DNA from: Paracoccaceae bacterium
GTDB taxonomy: Bacteria > Pseudomonadota > Alphaproteobacteria > Rhodobacterales > Rhodobacteraceae
DNA: 64,000 bases
Assembly: GCA_020622085.1 (NCBI GenBank)
Contig: JAHRYM010000002.1
Location: 749,604-813,603 of the forward strand
Reading direction: 5' to 3'
The notes below the pieces were generated by a model, which saw only the letters and a program-made list of their open reading frames with translations, did no database searches and had not been told where the DNA came from. Numbering within the stretch: position 1 is the first letter of the stretch; every line of letters begins with the position of its first letter. The position numbers and the translations under genes are program-made. Positions 1-7,545 of this stretch are shown here, piece after piece.

Positions 1-1030
1 GCAGTTCGATCCCGTCGCAGATCAGCGGCTCGCCGGGCAGAAGCTCATCCGGCGGGGCGCCGTAGGCCGCGCGAAAGGCCTGGATCAGCCGGATACGGGT
101 CTGGTTGCGCCAGACCAGCACGGGCGACCTTGCCATCATCCCGGCCTCGACCCGTTCGGCCCAGATGACGCGGTCATCGCGGCGGGCGGCATCGCGGACC
201 ATTTCCTCGAATGTCTCGAACTCCAGCGCCGGGTCGCCCAGCGCATGGGCCAGATCAAGGATCGGGCTGTCGGCTTCCTGCCGGTGGACGCGGTGCAGCT
301 CCAGACGCTGCTTCGCGGGCAGCCGGTCAAAGACCATTTCCCCCGACTGGCCCACGGGCGCAAGCTGCGCCGGATCGCCGAACAGCACCAGCGTCGGGAA
401 TATTTCACCAAGGTCGTCGAACTGCCGCTGGTCCAGCATCGAGCTTTCATCGACAAAGCCGATGTCGAGCGGGTCTTCCCGCCGTTTCCAGCCCTTGATG
501 AAGTCGCTGCCGCGCAGGCCCGCCGCCGCCAGTGCGCCGGGGACGGATTTCACCTGATCGTAAAAGGCCTTCGCGCGATCCAGCGCGATGTCGGCCAGTC
601 CCTCGATCACGGGGCGGTCGCCCGTGCCGGCCAGCCATTCGGCGATGCGTTCATATTCGGGGTCATAGACGGGGGTATAAAGGATACGGTGGATCGTCGT
701 TGCCGGAACGCCCCGTCCGCGAAGCACGCTTGCGGCCTTGTTCGTGGGCGCAAGGATGGCCAGCGTCCTGCGGTCCTTGCGGCGCTTGCCTTCATAGTCG
801 CCAGAAACCGTCTCGACCCCGGCTTCGGTCAGCGCCCTGGACAGTTCCGCCAGAAGGACGGTCTTGCCCGAACCGGCCTTGCCCAACACCGCCAGCATCC
901 TCGCCTTGCCACCGGCATCCGGGGTCAGCGTCCCTTCAAGCAGGTCGACACCCGCGCCGCGCAAGAGATCGGCAATGCGATCCCAGGCTTCGGCCTGGTC
1001 CTCCGAGAAAGTGATCGCTGGCAAGGACAT
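1..1030 (-). CDS. RecD-like DNA helicase / AAA ATPase, truncated by window edge
   Basis: ATP-dependent superfamily 1 helicase-like protein. The first 343 residues are visible; the C-terminus lies beyond the left edge. The start is ATG at 1030. A Walker A motif, GKAGSGKT, is at residues 50-57, followed by an Ala-Pro-Thr-Asn-Lys segment typical of SF1 helicase motif Ia. A Walker B-like stretch, GFVDESSMLD, follows, then a motif III-like segment (LFGDPAQLAPV). These match the RecD/UvrD-like helicases that Rhodobacteraceae annotations call ATP-dependent RecD-like DNA helicase. The gene is too short here to show the UvrD C-terminal domain. A 64-codon gene lies 48 bases upstream on the same strand and is probably co-transcribed. 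A DNA repair or recombination role is inferred from the family; no RecB or RecC partner is seen. Confidence 0.85.
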   Translation of the reverse strand, partial: MSLPAITFSEDQAEAWDRIADLLRGAGVDLLEGTLTPDAGGKARMLAVLGKAGSGKTVLLAELSRALTEAGVETVSGDYEGKRRKDRRTLAILAPTNKAASVLRGRGVPATTIHRILYTPVYDPEYERIAEWLAGTGDRPVIEGLADIALDRAKAFYDQVKSVPGALAAAGLRGSDFIKGWKRREDPLDIGFVDESSMLDQRQFDDLGEIFPTLVLFGDPAQLAPVGQSGEMVFDRLPAKQRLELHRVHRQEADSPILDLAHALGDPALEFETFEEMVRDAARRDDRVIWAERVEAGMMARSPVLVWRNQTRIRLIQAFRAAYGAPPDELLPGEPLICDGIEL

Positions 1031-1078
1031 GTGCGCGACCCTAATGGCGGCGGCCCGACCTTTCCAGAGGCGATCGTG

Positions 1079-1273
1079 TCAGGATGCCGGCCAATCGCTG
1101 CGGTCGAGGGTTCCGGCGGTGGCATCTTCAGGGCGCAACGGGCCGGAGCGCGCCAGTTCGGCGGCAGCGAGCGCCAGCGTCTGGTCAAGATGCTGCGCCA
1201 GATCCGGCATGTCGTTCTGGCGCGCAAAGCCCTGAAGATCGGTCAGGACGTCGATGATCCAATGCTGTGGCAT
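1079..1273 (-). CDS. small conserved hypothetical protein upstream of the RecD-like helicase
   Basis: A 64-residue acidic, helical protein beginning MPQHWIIDVLTDLQ. I recall similar short proteins in Rhodobacteraceae, starting with a His-Trp-hydrophobic-Asp segment, but no function. An alternative ATG at 1285 adds four residues and has a better-spaced AGGGG upstream. The frame stays open further upstream to 1432, but that extension would cross a hairpin terminator at 1401-1429, so a start near 1273-1285 is preferred. No signal peptide, membrane segment or cysteine cluster is visible. It lies 48 bases before the helicase gene on the same strand, so a shared transcript is likely. Confidence 0.6.
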   Translation of the reverse strand: MPQHWIIDVLTDLQGFARQNDMPDLAQHLDQTLALAAAELARSGPLRPEDATAGTLDRSDWPAS

Positions 1274-1400
1274 TCCGCCGGCCATTTTCCCCTGCTGGGC
1301 GGGCCTTTCCGGGCTCGACCTGCCTCGATCCAAGAGCATTTGGCCTGCGGCCCTGTCAACCGGCGGTTCGGATGGGGGCACCAGAAGATGGATCAAATTG

Positions 1401-1429
1401 AAAATACCTGCGCCCTTGAGGGCACAGGT
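1401..1429 (-). terminator. rho-independent terminator downstream of ccr
   Basis: A ten-base-pair stem (ACCTGCGCCC at 1406-1415 pairing with 1420-1429, one G-U wobble) closes on a four-base loop. On the minus strand it is followed by a U-rich tail (AAAA at 1401-1404 on the plus strand). It lies 30 bases past the ccr stop codon and separates ccr from the small gene and helicase. Confidence 0.7.
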
Positions 1430-1458
1430 CATGTTTCACTTTGCAATCTTCCGGGGCG

Positions 1459-2748
1459 TCAGACCCGGCCCGCTTCCAGCGCGTCCTCGAAGGTGCGCAG
1501 ACCCGTGCGCGGGGCCTGGACCAGAACGGCCATGTTGCCCGGCTTGTGCTGGTTCTTCAGCATCTTCATGTGCGCCTGCGGGATCTCGGCCCAGGGGAAG
1601 ACCTCGGACATGCAGGGATCAAGCCGGCGCTCCAGCATCATGCGGTTGGCCGCTGCAGCCTGTTTCAGATGCGCGAAATGCGACCCCTGCAGGCGCTTCT
1701 GGTGCATCCACATGTAGCGCACGTCGAAGGTGCAGTTGAAGCCGGTAGTGCCCGCGCAGATGACGACCATGCCGCCCTTCTTGCAGACCAGCGCCGAAAC
1801 CGGGAAGGTCGATTCGCCGGGGTGTTCGAAGACCATGTCGACGTTGACGCCCTTGCCGGTGATGTCCCAGATGGCCTTGCCGAACTTGCGCGCCTCTTTC
1901 AGCCATTCGTTGTATTCCGGCGAATTGACCGTAGGCAGTTGCCCCCAGCACTTGAAGTCCTTGCGGTTGATGACACCCTTGGCGCCCAGCGACATGACGA
2001 ATTCGCGCTTGTCCTCGTCGGAAATCACGCCAATGGCATTGGCACCCGCCGCATTGATCAACTGGATCGCGTAGGAACCGAGCCCCCCCGAGGCGCCCCA
2101 GACCAGCACGTTCTGGCCCGGTTTCAGCTCATGCGGTTCATGGCCGAACAGCATCCGGTAGGCGGTGGCCAGCGTCAGGGTGTAGCAGGCCGATTCTTCC
2201 CAGGTCAGGTGCCGCGGGCGCGGCATCAGTTGCTGGGCCTGCACACGGGTGAACTGCGCGAAGGATCCGTCCGGCGTCTCGTATCCCCAGATCCGCTGCG
2301 TGGGCGAGAACATCGGGTCGCCGCCGTTGCATTCCTCGTCGTCGCCGTCGTCCTGGTTGCAGTGAATCACGACCTCGTCGCCGACCTTCCAGCGCTTCAC
2401 CTTGTCGCCCACGGCCCAGACGATGCCCGAGGCATCCGAACCCGCGATGTGATAGGGCTGCTTGTGGCCATCGAAGGGCGAAATCGGCACGCCAAGGCCA
2501 GCCCAGACGCCGTTGTAGTTCACACCCGCCGCCATCACCAGAACCAGCACCTCCTGGCTGTCGATCTTCCAGGTATCGACGACCTCGACCTGGAAGGACT
2601 TGTCCGGTTCGCCATGGCGTTCGCGGCGAATGGCCCAGGCATACATCTTCTTCGGAACGAACCCGAGGGGCGGCATTTCGCCAAGTTCGTAGAGATCCTT
2701 TTCGGGCGCATCATAGGGTGCGATTCCGGGTTGCACATCCAAAGCCAT
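1459..2748 (-). CDS. ccr: crotonyl-CoA carboxylase/reductase
   Basis: Catalyses the NADPH-dependent reductive carboxylation of crotonyl-CoA to ethylmalonyl-CoA, the defining step of the ethylmalonyl-CoA pathway for acetate and C1-derived carbon assimilation. The 429-residue product begins MALDVQPGIAPYDAPEKDLY, very close to the start of the Rhodobacter sphaeroides enzyme as I remember it. It is a medium-chain dehydrogenase/reductase with a nucleotide-binding GASGGLGSYAIQL segment. The C-terminal part, including FDVRYMWMHQKRLQGSHF, is also characteristic. The start at 2748 is chosen because AAGGAGG lies seven bases upstream. A frame extension to 2859 is rejected because it would run into the control region. 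The gene is divergent from ecm, which acts later in the same pathway. Confidence 0.97.
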   Translation of the reverse strand: MALDVQPGIAPYDAPEKDLYELGEMPPLGFVPKKMYAWAIRRERHGEPDKSFQVEVVDTWKIDSQEVLVLVMAAGVNYNGVWAGLGVPISPFDGHKQPYHIAGSDASGIVWAVGDKVKRWKVGDEVVIHCNQDDGDDEECNGGDPMFSPTQRIWGYETPDGSFAQFTRVQAQQLMPRPRHLTWEESACYTLTLATAYRMLFGHEPHELKPGQNVLVWGASGGLGSYAIQLINAAGANAIGVISDEDKREFVMSLGAKGVINRKDFKCWGQLPTVNSPEYNEWLKEARKFGKAIWDITGKGVNVDMVFEHPGESTFPVSALVCKKGGMVVICAGTTGFNCTFDVRYMWMHQKRLQGSHFAHLKQAAAANRMMLERRLDPCMSEVFPWAEIPQAHMKMLKNQHKPGNMAVLVQAPRTGLRTFEDALEAGRV

Positions 2749-2839
2749 GACAGCCTCCTTAGTTCTGCTCGCGGTCCAGTCATGCCGCGTCGCAGAATCG
2801 CGGCGGCGTTCGGGGCATGAATAAAACTGCACGCGCAAC

Positions 2840-2870
2840 ATTTCAATACATAACGCCATGTAATTGAAAT
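2840..2870. promoter_or_regulatory. AT-rich inverted repeat upstream of ccr, candidate operator
   Basis: ATTTCAATACAT at 2840-2851 is mirrored by ATGTAATTGAAAT at 2858-2870, with one extra base in the second arm and a six-base spacer. It is a clear AT-rich island in GC-rich sequence, about 90 bases upstream of the ccr start. The layout suits binding by a dimeric transcription factor that controls ccr or both divergent genes. The regulator is unknown. I saw no TTTGCAAA-type boxes of the PccR/RamB kind. Confidence 0.45.
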
Positions 2871-3054
2871 TTTATGTCGCGGCGATTCGCCCGTGACCGG
2901 CGCCACGCCGCATCTGCAACCTGCCACTGCAGCCTGAATGAGTGGTTCGGAAAATGTATCACCCGGGCAGCATGGGCGGGTGAACCCGCTCCTGCCTGAT
3001 CGCATCGCCTTGCACCACACTAGAACGGGACTTCGGATGCCGCAATGCAGCGAA

Positions 3055-3084
3055 TTGACAGGGGCCGGAAATTTCCCCTATCTG
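3055..3084 (+). promoter_or_regulatory. putative sigma-70-type promoter of ecm
   Basis: A perfect -35 hexamer TTGACA at 3055-3060 is followed after 18 bases by TATCTG at 3079-3084. The spacer contains the ten-base palindrome GGAAATTTCC (3067-3076), which could be an operator between the promoter elements. Predicted transcription would begin about 40 bases before the ecm start codon. Confidence 0.5.
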
Positions 3085-3128
3085 ATCGGTGACGAAATTT
3101 TCTTGCGCGGCCGATTCAGGAGACTGCG

Positions 3129-5108
3129 ATGAACCAGACCCCGAAGGACCAGAACCAGAAGGACAAGCCCTGGCTGTTCCGCACCTACGCGGGCCATTCC
3201 ACCGCCGCGAAGTCGAACGCGCTTTACCGCACCAACCTGTCCAAGGGCCAGACCGGGCTTTCGGTGGCCTTCGACCTGCCCACACAGACCGGCTATGACA
3301 GCGACCATACCCTTGCGCGCGGCGAGGTCGGGAAGGTCGGCGTGCCGGTCTGCCACCTGGGCGACATGCGGACGCTGTTCGACCAGATCCCGCTGGAACA
3401 GATGAACACCTCGATGACGATCAACGCGACGGCGCCCTGGCTTCTGGCGCTTTATATCGCCGTGGCCGAAGAACAGGGCGCCGACATCAGCCTGCTGCAG
3501 GGCACGGTGCAAAATGACATCATCAAGGAATACCTGAGCCGCGGCACCTATATCTGCCCGCCGAAGCCGTCCTTGCGGATGATCACCGACGTTGCCGCCT
3601 ATACGGCGGCGCATCTGCCCAAGTGGAACCCGATGAACGTCTGTTCCTACCACCTGCAAGAGGCAGGGGCGACGCCGGAACAGGAACTGGCCTTCGCGCT
3701 GGCCACCGGCATTGCGGTGCTGGATGACTTGAAGGGCAAGGTCGCCGCCGAAGATTTCCCGCCGATGGTGGGGCGGATTTCCTTCTTCGTGAACGCGGGC
3801 ATCCGCTTCGTCACCGAGCTTTGCAAGATGCGCGCGTTTTCGGAACTGTGGGACGAGATCTGCCAAAGCCGCTACGGCATCGCAGAGGAAAAATACCGTC
3901 GCTTCCGCTATGGCGTGCAGGTCAACTCCCTCGGCCTGACCGAACAGCAGCCGGAAAACAACGTCTACCGCATCCTGCTTGAGATGCTGGCCGTCACGCT
4001 GTCGAAGAACGCCCGCGCCCGCGCCGTGCAGCTTCCCGCCTGGAACGAGGCGCTGGGCCTGCCGCGCCCCTGGGACCAGCAATGGTCGCTTCGGATGCAG
4101 CAGATCCTCGCCTATGAAACCGACCTGCTGGAATATGGCGACCTGTTCGACGGCAGCCCGGTCATCACCGCCAAGGTCGAGGCGCTGAAGGACGGCGCGC
4201 GGGCCGAGCTTGCGACGCTTGACAGCATGGGCGGCGCGATCGCCGCGATCGAATACATGAAGGGCCGGCTGGTCGAATCCAATGCCGAACGCCTGAACCG
4301 GATCGAGACGAACGACACCATCGTTGTCGGCGTGAACCGTTGGCAACAGGGCGAACCCTCGCCGCTGGTGGGCAGCGACGGCGGCATCATGACGGTGGAC
4401 CCGGGGGTCGAGGCCGACCAGGTCGGCCGCCTGAACGCCTGGCGCGCCGGCCGCGATCCGAAAGCGGTGGCCAATGCGCTGGCGGCGCTGCGCGAAGCGG
4501 CGCAGTCGGGCGCCAACATCATGCCGCCCTCGGTCGCGGCGGCGAAGGCGGGTGTCACCACCGGCGAATGGGCGGGCATCCTGCGCAAGGTCCACGGCGA
4601 ATACCGCGGCCCCACCGGCGTGTCGCGCAGCCCCTCGAACCGGACCGAGGGGCTTGACCCGATCCGCGAGGCCGTCGATGCCGTATCGACGCGCCTCGGC
4701 CGCCGGCTGAAGTTCCTGGTGGGCAAGCCGGGGCTTGATGGCCATTCGAACGGCGCCGAACAGATCGCCTTCCGCGCCCGCGACTGCGGCATGGACATCT
4801 CTTACGACGGCATCCGCCTGACGCCCGAACAGATCGTCGCCGCCGCGTTGGAACAAGAGGCGCATGTGGTCGGGCTGTCGATCCTGTCGGGCAGCCACCT
4901 GCCGCTGATCGAAGAAGTCATGACGCGGATGCGCGAGGCGGGTCTTGGCCATGTGCCGGTGGTCGTGGGCGGCATCATCCCCGACGAAGATGCCCGCAAG
5001 CTGACCGGGATGGGCGTGGCGCGCGTCTATACGCCCAAGGATTTCGAACTGAACCGCATCATGCTCGACATCGTGGCGCTGGTCGAACCTGCCGTCTGCG
5101 CCGCCTGA
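3129..5108 (+). CDS. ecm: ethylmalonyl-CoA mutase, adenosylcobalamin-dependent
   Basis: Converts (2R)-ethylmalonyl-CoA to (2S)-methylsuccinyl-CoA in the ethylmalonyl-CoA pathway. The 659-residue product has the methylmalonyl-CoA-mutase-like catalytic barrel (residues about 10-510), including WLFRTYAGHSTAAKSN near the N-terminus. A C-terminal cobalamin-binding domain follows, with the cobalt-ligand motif DGHSNG (His539), an LSILSGSH segment and a VVVGGIIP loop. Single-chain length and the lack of a second subunit gene separate it from two-subunit methylmalonyl-CoA mutases. Pairing with ccr supports the ethylmalonyl rather than methylmalonyl substrate. ATG at 3129 has AGGAG upstream. Confidence 0.95.
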   Translation: MNQTPKDQNQKDKPWLFRTYAGHSTAAKSNALYRTNLSKGQTGLSVAFDLPTQTGYDSDHTLARGEVGKVGVPVCHLGDMRTLFDQIPLEQMNTSMTINATAPWLLALYIAVAEEQGADISLLQGTVQNDIIKEYLSRGTYICPPKPSLRMITDVAAYTAAHLPKWNPMNVCSYHLQEAGATPEQELAFALATGIAVLDDLKGKVAAEDFPPMVGRISFFVNAGIRFVTELCKMRAFSELWDEICQSRYGIAEEKYRRFRYGVQVNSLGLTEQQPENNVYRILLEMLAVTLSKNARARAVQLPAWNEALGLPRPWDQQWSLRMQQILAYETDLLEYGDLFDGSPVITAKVEALKDGARAELATLDSMGGAIAAIEYMKGRLVESNAERLNRIETNDTIVVGVNRWQQGEPSPLVGSDGGIMTVDPGVEADQVGRLNAWRAGRDPKAVANALAALREAAQSGANIMPPSVAAAKAGVTTGEWAGILRKVHGEYRGPTGVSRSPSNRTEGLDPIREAVDAVSTRLGRRLKFLVGKPGLDGHSNGAEQIAFRARDCGMDISYDGIRLTPEQIVAAALEQEAHVVGLSILSGSHLPLIEEVMTRMREAGLGHVPVVVGGIIPDEDARKLTGMGVARVYTPKDFELNRIMLDIVALVEPAVCAA

Positions 5109-5233
5109 CGGGCAGATAGCCGCGCACCCCATCCTGAAGGGCCGCCTGACATGTATCAAGTCGCGCCCGGCGCATGGCGTCTACCATCCGCAGAACGGCC
5201 TCGGACCCCGGGGCCGCAGTGGGAGGACAGGGG

Positions 5234-5584
5234 ATGTTCGAACGCATCAGGAAGTGGCAGGACGAATACCGACAGCGCAGCAGGATCGCGCAGATAGACG
5301 ACGCCGACTTCCACGATATCGGGGTTTCCCGCGACGAACTCGAATCGATCGTGGGGATCGGAGAAGATATCAGCGACCGGCAACTGGCGATGGGCCGCCG
5401 TCACGGGCTGGACGAACGGGCCCTGCACCGCAACCCGCAGGATCTGGTCGCCTCGATCAAGACCTGTGCGCGCTGCGGCAAGACCGGGGAATGCGCAAGC
5501 TATCTGGCCTCGGATGCGCCGGCGTCGACCGGTGCGGAGTTCTGCCCGAACCACGACCTTTACCAGCAACTGGCACAATGCTGA
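5234..5584 (+). CDS. DUF6455-like small protein with cysteine cluster
   Basis: A 116-residue protein of unknown function. The N-terminal half (FERIRKWQDEYRQRS, then a DADFHDIGVSRDELESIV segment) resembles the short DUF1127-type helix motif found in many alphaproteobacterial proteins. The C-terminal half has cysteines in the pattern CARCGKTGEC plus one near the end (FCPN), suggesting metal binding or redox chemistry. I recall this layout as DUF6455, common in Rhodobacteraceae. ATG at 5234 follows a GGGAGG-rich ribosome binding site; an earlier in-frame start at 5174 lacks one. The gene lies 125 bases after ecm on the same strand. Confidence 0.75.
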   Translation: MFERIRKWQDEYRQRSRIAQIDDADFHDIGVSRDELESIVGIGEDISDRQLAMGRRHGLDERALHRNPQDLVASIKTCARCGKTGECASYLASDAPASTGAEFCPNHDLYQQLAQC

Positions 5585-5648
5585 TCTTTGCCTTGGCGGC
5601 TCCGGTCGCTAATCTGCCTCATGTATCCAGGGGCAGAAGGAGGCGTTC

Positions 5649-6638
5649 ATGCGGCCCGGCCCGCGAAACCTGATCACCGATGTCTCCGGCCTCGTCGTCG
5701 GCAATGCGCAGGATGATGGCCTGAAAAGCGGCGTCACCGTCCTTATGGGGGATCGTCCCTTCACGGCGGCCGTCCATGTCATGGGGGGCGCGCCCGGCAC
5801 CCGTGAAACCGACCTCCTGGCGCCCGACAAGCTGGTGCAAGAGGTCGACGCGCTGGTGCTGTCGGGCGGGTCCGCCTTTGGCCTCGATGCCGCCTCGGGC
5901 GTGGCCGACGGGCTGCGCCTGATCGGGCGCGGTTTTGCGGTGGGCGACCAGCGGGTGCCGATCGTGCCGGGCGCGATCCTGTTCGACCTGCTGAACGGCG
6001 GGCAGAAGGGCTGGGCCGAAAACCCCTACAAGGCGCTTGGCCGCCGGGCACTCGACGCCGTCGGCCCCGACTTCGCCCTTGGCACTGCGGGCGCGGGAAC
6101 CGGGGCCTCCACCGCCGGGCTCAAGGGCGGCCTTGGCTCGGCGTCGGTGGTGCTGAAAAACGGCCTTACGGTAGGCGCGCTCGTGGCCGTGAACGCGCTC
6201 GGCTCGGTCACGGTGGAAGACGGCCCGCATTTCTGGGCGGCGCCTTGGGAACTTGGCGGCGAATACGGCGGCCTTGGCCTTCCCCCCAGCTTTCCCGCCG
6301 ATCACGAACCCCATCCCACCCGGCGGCCGGGCGAAGCCACGACCATCGCAATCGTCGCCACCGATGCCCTCCTGAGTCAGGCACAGGCCCAGCGACTGGC
6401 CACGGCGGCGCATGACGGCATGGCGCGCGCCATTGTCCCCAGCCACACGCCCCTTGACGGCGATCTGGTCTTTGCCGCCGCAACCGGGGAAAGGCCGCTC
6501 GCCGATCCGCTGGCCGACCCTTTCGCACTGGGCCATGCCGCAGCGACCTGCCTTGCGCGCGCCATCGCCCGCGCAGTGTTTTCGGCGTCCGCCCGGCCGG
6601 GCGATCTGCAACCGACCTGGTCGCAGGCATTCGTCTAG
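5649..6638 (+). CDS. P1 (S58 / DmpA-type) family peptidase
   Basis: A 329-residue member of the autoprocessing N-terminal nucleophile family that includes DmpA and beta-peptidyl aminopeptidases. Family signatures are the N-terminal NLITDVSGLVVGNAQ segment, the glycine-rich VLSGGSAFGLDAASGV, GTGASTAGLKGGLGSAS and the VGALVAVNALGSV stretch where self-cleavage normally occurs. The natural substrate is unknown, probably small N-terminal amides or peptides. AGGAGG lies ahead of ATG 5649. No signal peptide is visible, so it is likely cytoplasmic. It converges on the alpha/beta hydrolase gene. Confidence 0.9.
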   Translation: MRPGPRNLITDVSGLVVGNAQDDGLKSGVTVLMGDRPFTAAVHVMGGAPGTRETDLLAPDKLVQEVDALVLSGGSAFGLDAASGVADGLRLIGRGFAVGDQRVPIVPGAILFDLLNGGQKGWAENPYKALGRRALDAVGPDFALGTAGAGTGASTAGLKGGLGSASVVLKNGLTVGALVAVNALGSVTVEDGPHFWAAPWELGGEYGGLGLPPSFPADHEPHPTRRPGEATTIAIVATDALLSQAQAQRLATAAHDGMARAIVPSHTPLDGDLVFAAATGERPLADPLADPFALGHAAATCLARAIARAVFSASARPGDLQPTWSQAFV

Positions 6639-6639
6639 C

Positions 6640-6663
6640 GCTTCTTCTTTGCAAAAATACTCA
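6640..6663 (-). repeat. dispersed 24-base repeat, copy 1 (variant)
   Basis: Read on the minus strand this is TGAGTATTTTTGCAAAGAAG followed by AAGC. It matches the copies at 25110-25133 and 40971-40994 except for TTT in place of GGG in the middle. Its first three bases are the stop codon of the alpha/beta hydrolase gene, so the repeat begins exactly where that gene ends. Confidence 0.7.
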
Positions 6664-7461
6664 AATTCCACCAGCCCCCAGAAGCACCTCGACAAGGGGC
6701 GAGTCCGCCCGCGCCAGCCCGTCGATCACATCGAAGTGGTGCCGGCCGGGCTCTCGCGTCACCGGGCAGGCCCAGGCATTTCCCAGCCGCCGCGCCTGAT
6801 CGTGGAAAGCCGGGCGTTCATCCGCACCAACCCAGACACGTGCCCGCAGCCCCGGGCGGACCGGGCGCAGGACCGGACTTTCCAGCCTCGCTTCGGCCGC
6901 ATCAAGCCGCAGGTCGGCCGCCATCTCGGTTTCCAGAATTGGCCGCAGATCGGCAACCGGAGAAATCGGCACAATGCGCCGCAACCGGCTCCAGACGTCA
7001 TCGTCCAGCGCCACGTCGACTGAAGCCATCCGCGCCACCAGATGTCCACCCGCCGAATGCCCGGCAAGCACGACAGGCCCCGCAACCTCATCGGCCATGA
7101 CCGGAAGCGCCCGCGCGATGCCGGCCGTCATCTGCGAAATCCGTGCCGAGGGCGCAAGCGGATAGGCTGGCATCGCCACCGCCCAGCCCCGCGCCAGCGC
7201 CCCCGCCGCCAGATGGCTGAAATCGCGCGGACTGCATTCCAGCCAATAGCCGCCATGGACAAAGACCATCAGCCCGGCCGCATCGCCTTCGGGCAGTGCC
7301 AGGTCGAACCATTCGCCCGCCGACTCGCCATAGCGCAGGTCGGCCCTCAGGCGCGCGGCAAGGTGGCCCCGAAAGGCCGCTGCATCCGCCTGCCAGCGCG
7401 GATACCATCCGTCGCCACCGGGAATGTAGGCTGCGTTCCTGTAGGCGTCGGTATAACGCAT
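6661..7461 (-). CDS. alpha/beta hydrolase, arylformamidase-like
   Basis: A 266-residue alpha/beta-hydrolase-fold enzyme. The oxyanion-hole motif is VFVHGGYW and the nucleophile elbow is GHSAGG. A probable acid lies in the VWVGADERPAFHDQ stretch and the catalytic histidine in GRHHFDVID. The HGGYW form and the length resemble kynurenine formamidase and related carboxylesterases, but no tryptophan-degradation genes are nearby, so the substrate is open. ATG at 7461 is preceded by GGAGGGG, and an in-frame extension to 7524 has no such signal. The stop codon is formed by the dispersed repeat at 6640-6663. Confidence 0.85.
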   Translation of the reverse strand: MRYTDAYRNAAYIPGGDGWYPRWQADAAAFRGHLAARLRADLRYGESAGEWFDLALPEGDAAGLMVFVHGGYWLECSPRDFSHLAAGALARGWAVAMPAYPLAPSARISQMTAGIARALPVMADEVAGPVVLAGHSAGGHLVARMASVDVALDDDVWSRLRRIVPISPVADLRPILETEMAADLRLDAAEARLESPVLRPVRPGLRARVWVGADERPAFHDQARRLGNAWACPVTREPGRHHFDVIDGLARADSPLVEVLLGAGGI

Positions 7462-7545
7462 CGAAAACCCCTCCGGTCCGGGCGCTTCTGGACAAGTATG
7501 GAGCGGCGTGCAAAACCTTTGCAATCATATTGAGGAGGAGCCCCG

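Larger units (their letters stand above)
2749..3128. promoter_or_regulatory. 380-base divergent control region between ccr and ecm
   Basis: No gene is supported here. The region holds the ccr leader with its ribosome binding site next to 2748, an AT-rich inverted repeat at 2840-2870 and a promoter-like sequence for ecm at 3055-3084. An AGGAG ribosome binding site lies just before ecm. The rest is GC-rich with no coding signal on either strand. Confidence 0.7.

Noticed and set aside
1441-2820. Long open frame on the plus strand opposite ccr
   Set aside because: Shadow of third-position GC bias. It encodes no recognisable protein, and ccr on the other strand is certain. The same holds for long frames opposite ecm, uvrC, fdsB, fdsA, ETF-QO and the TPR gene.
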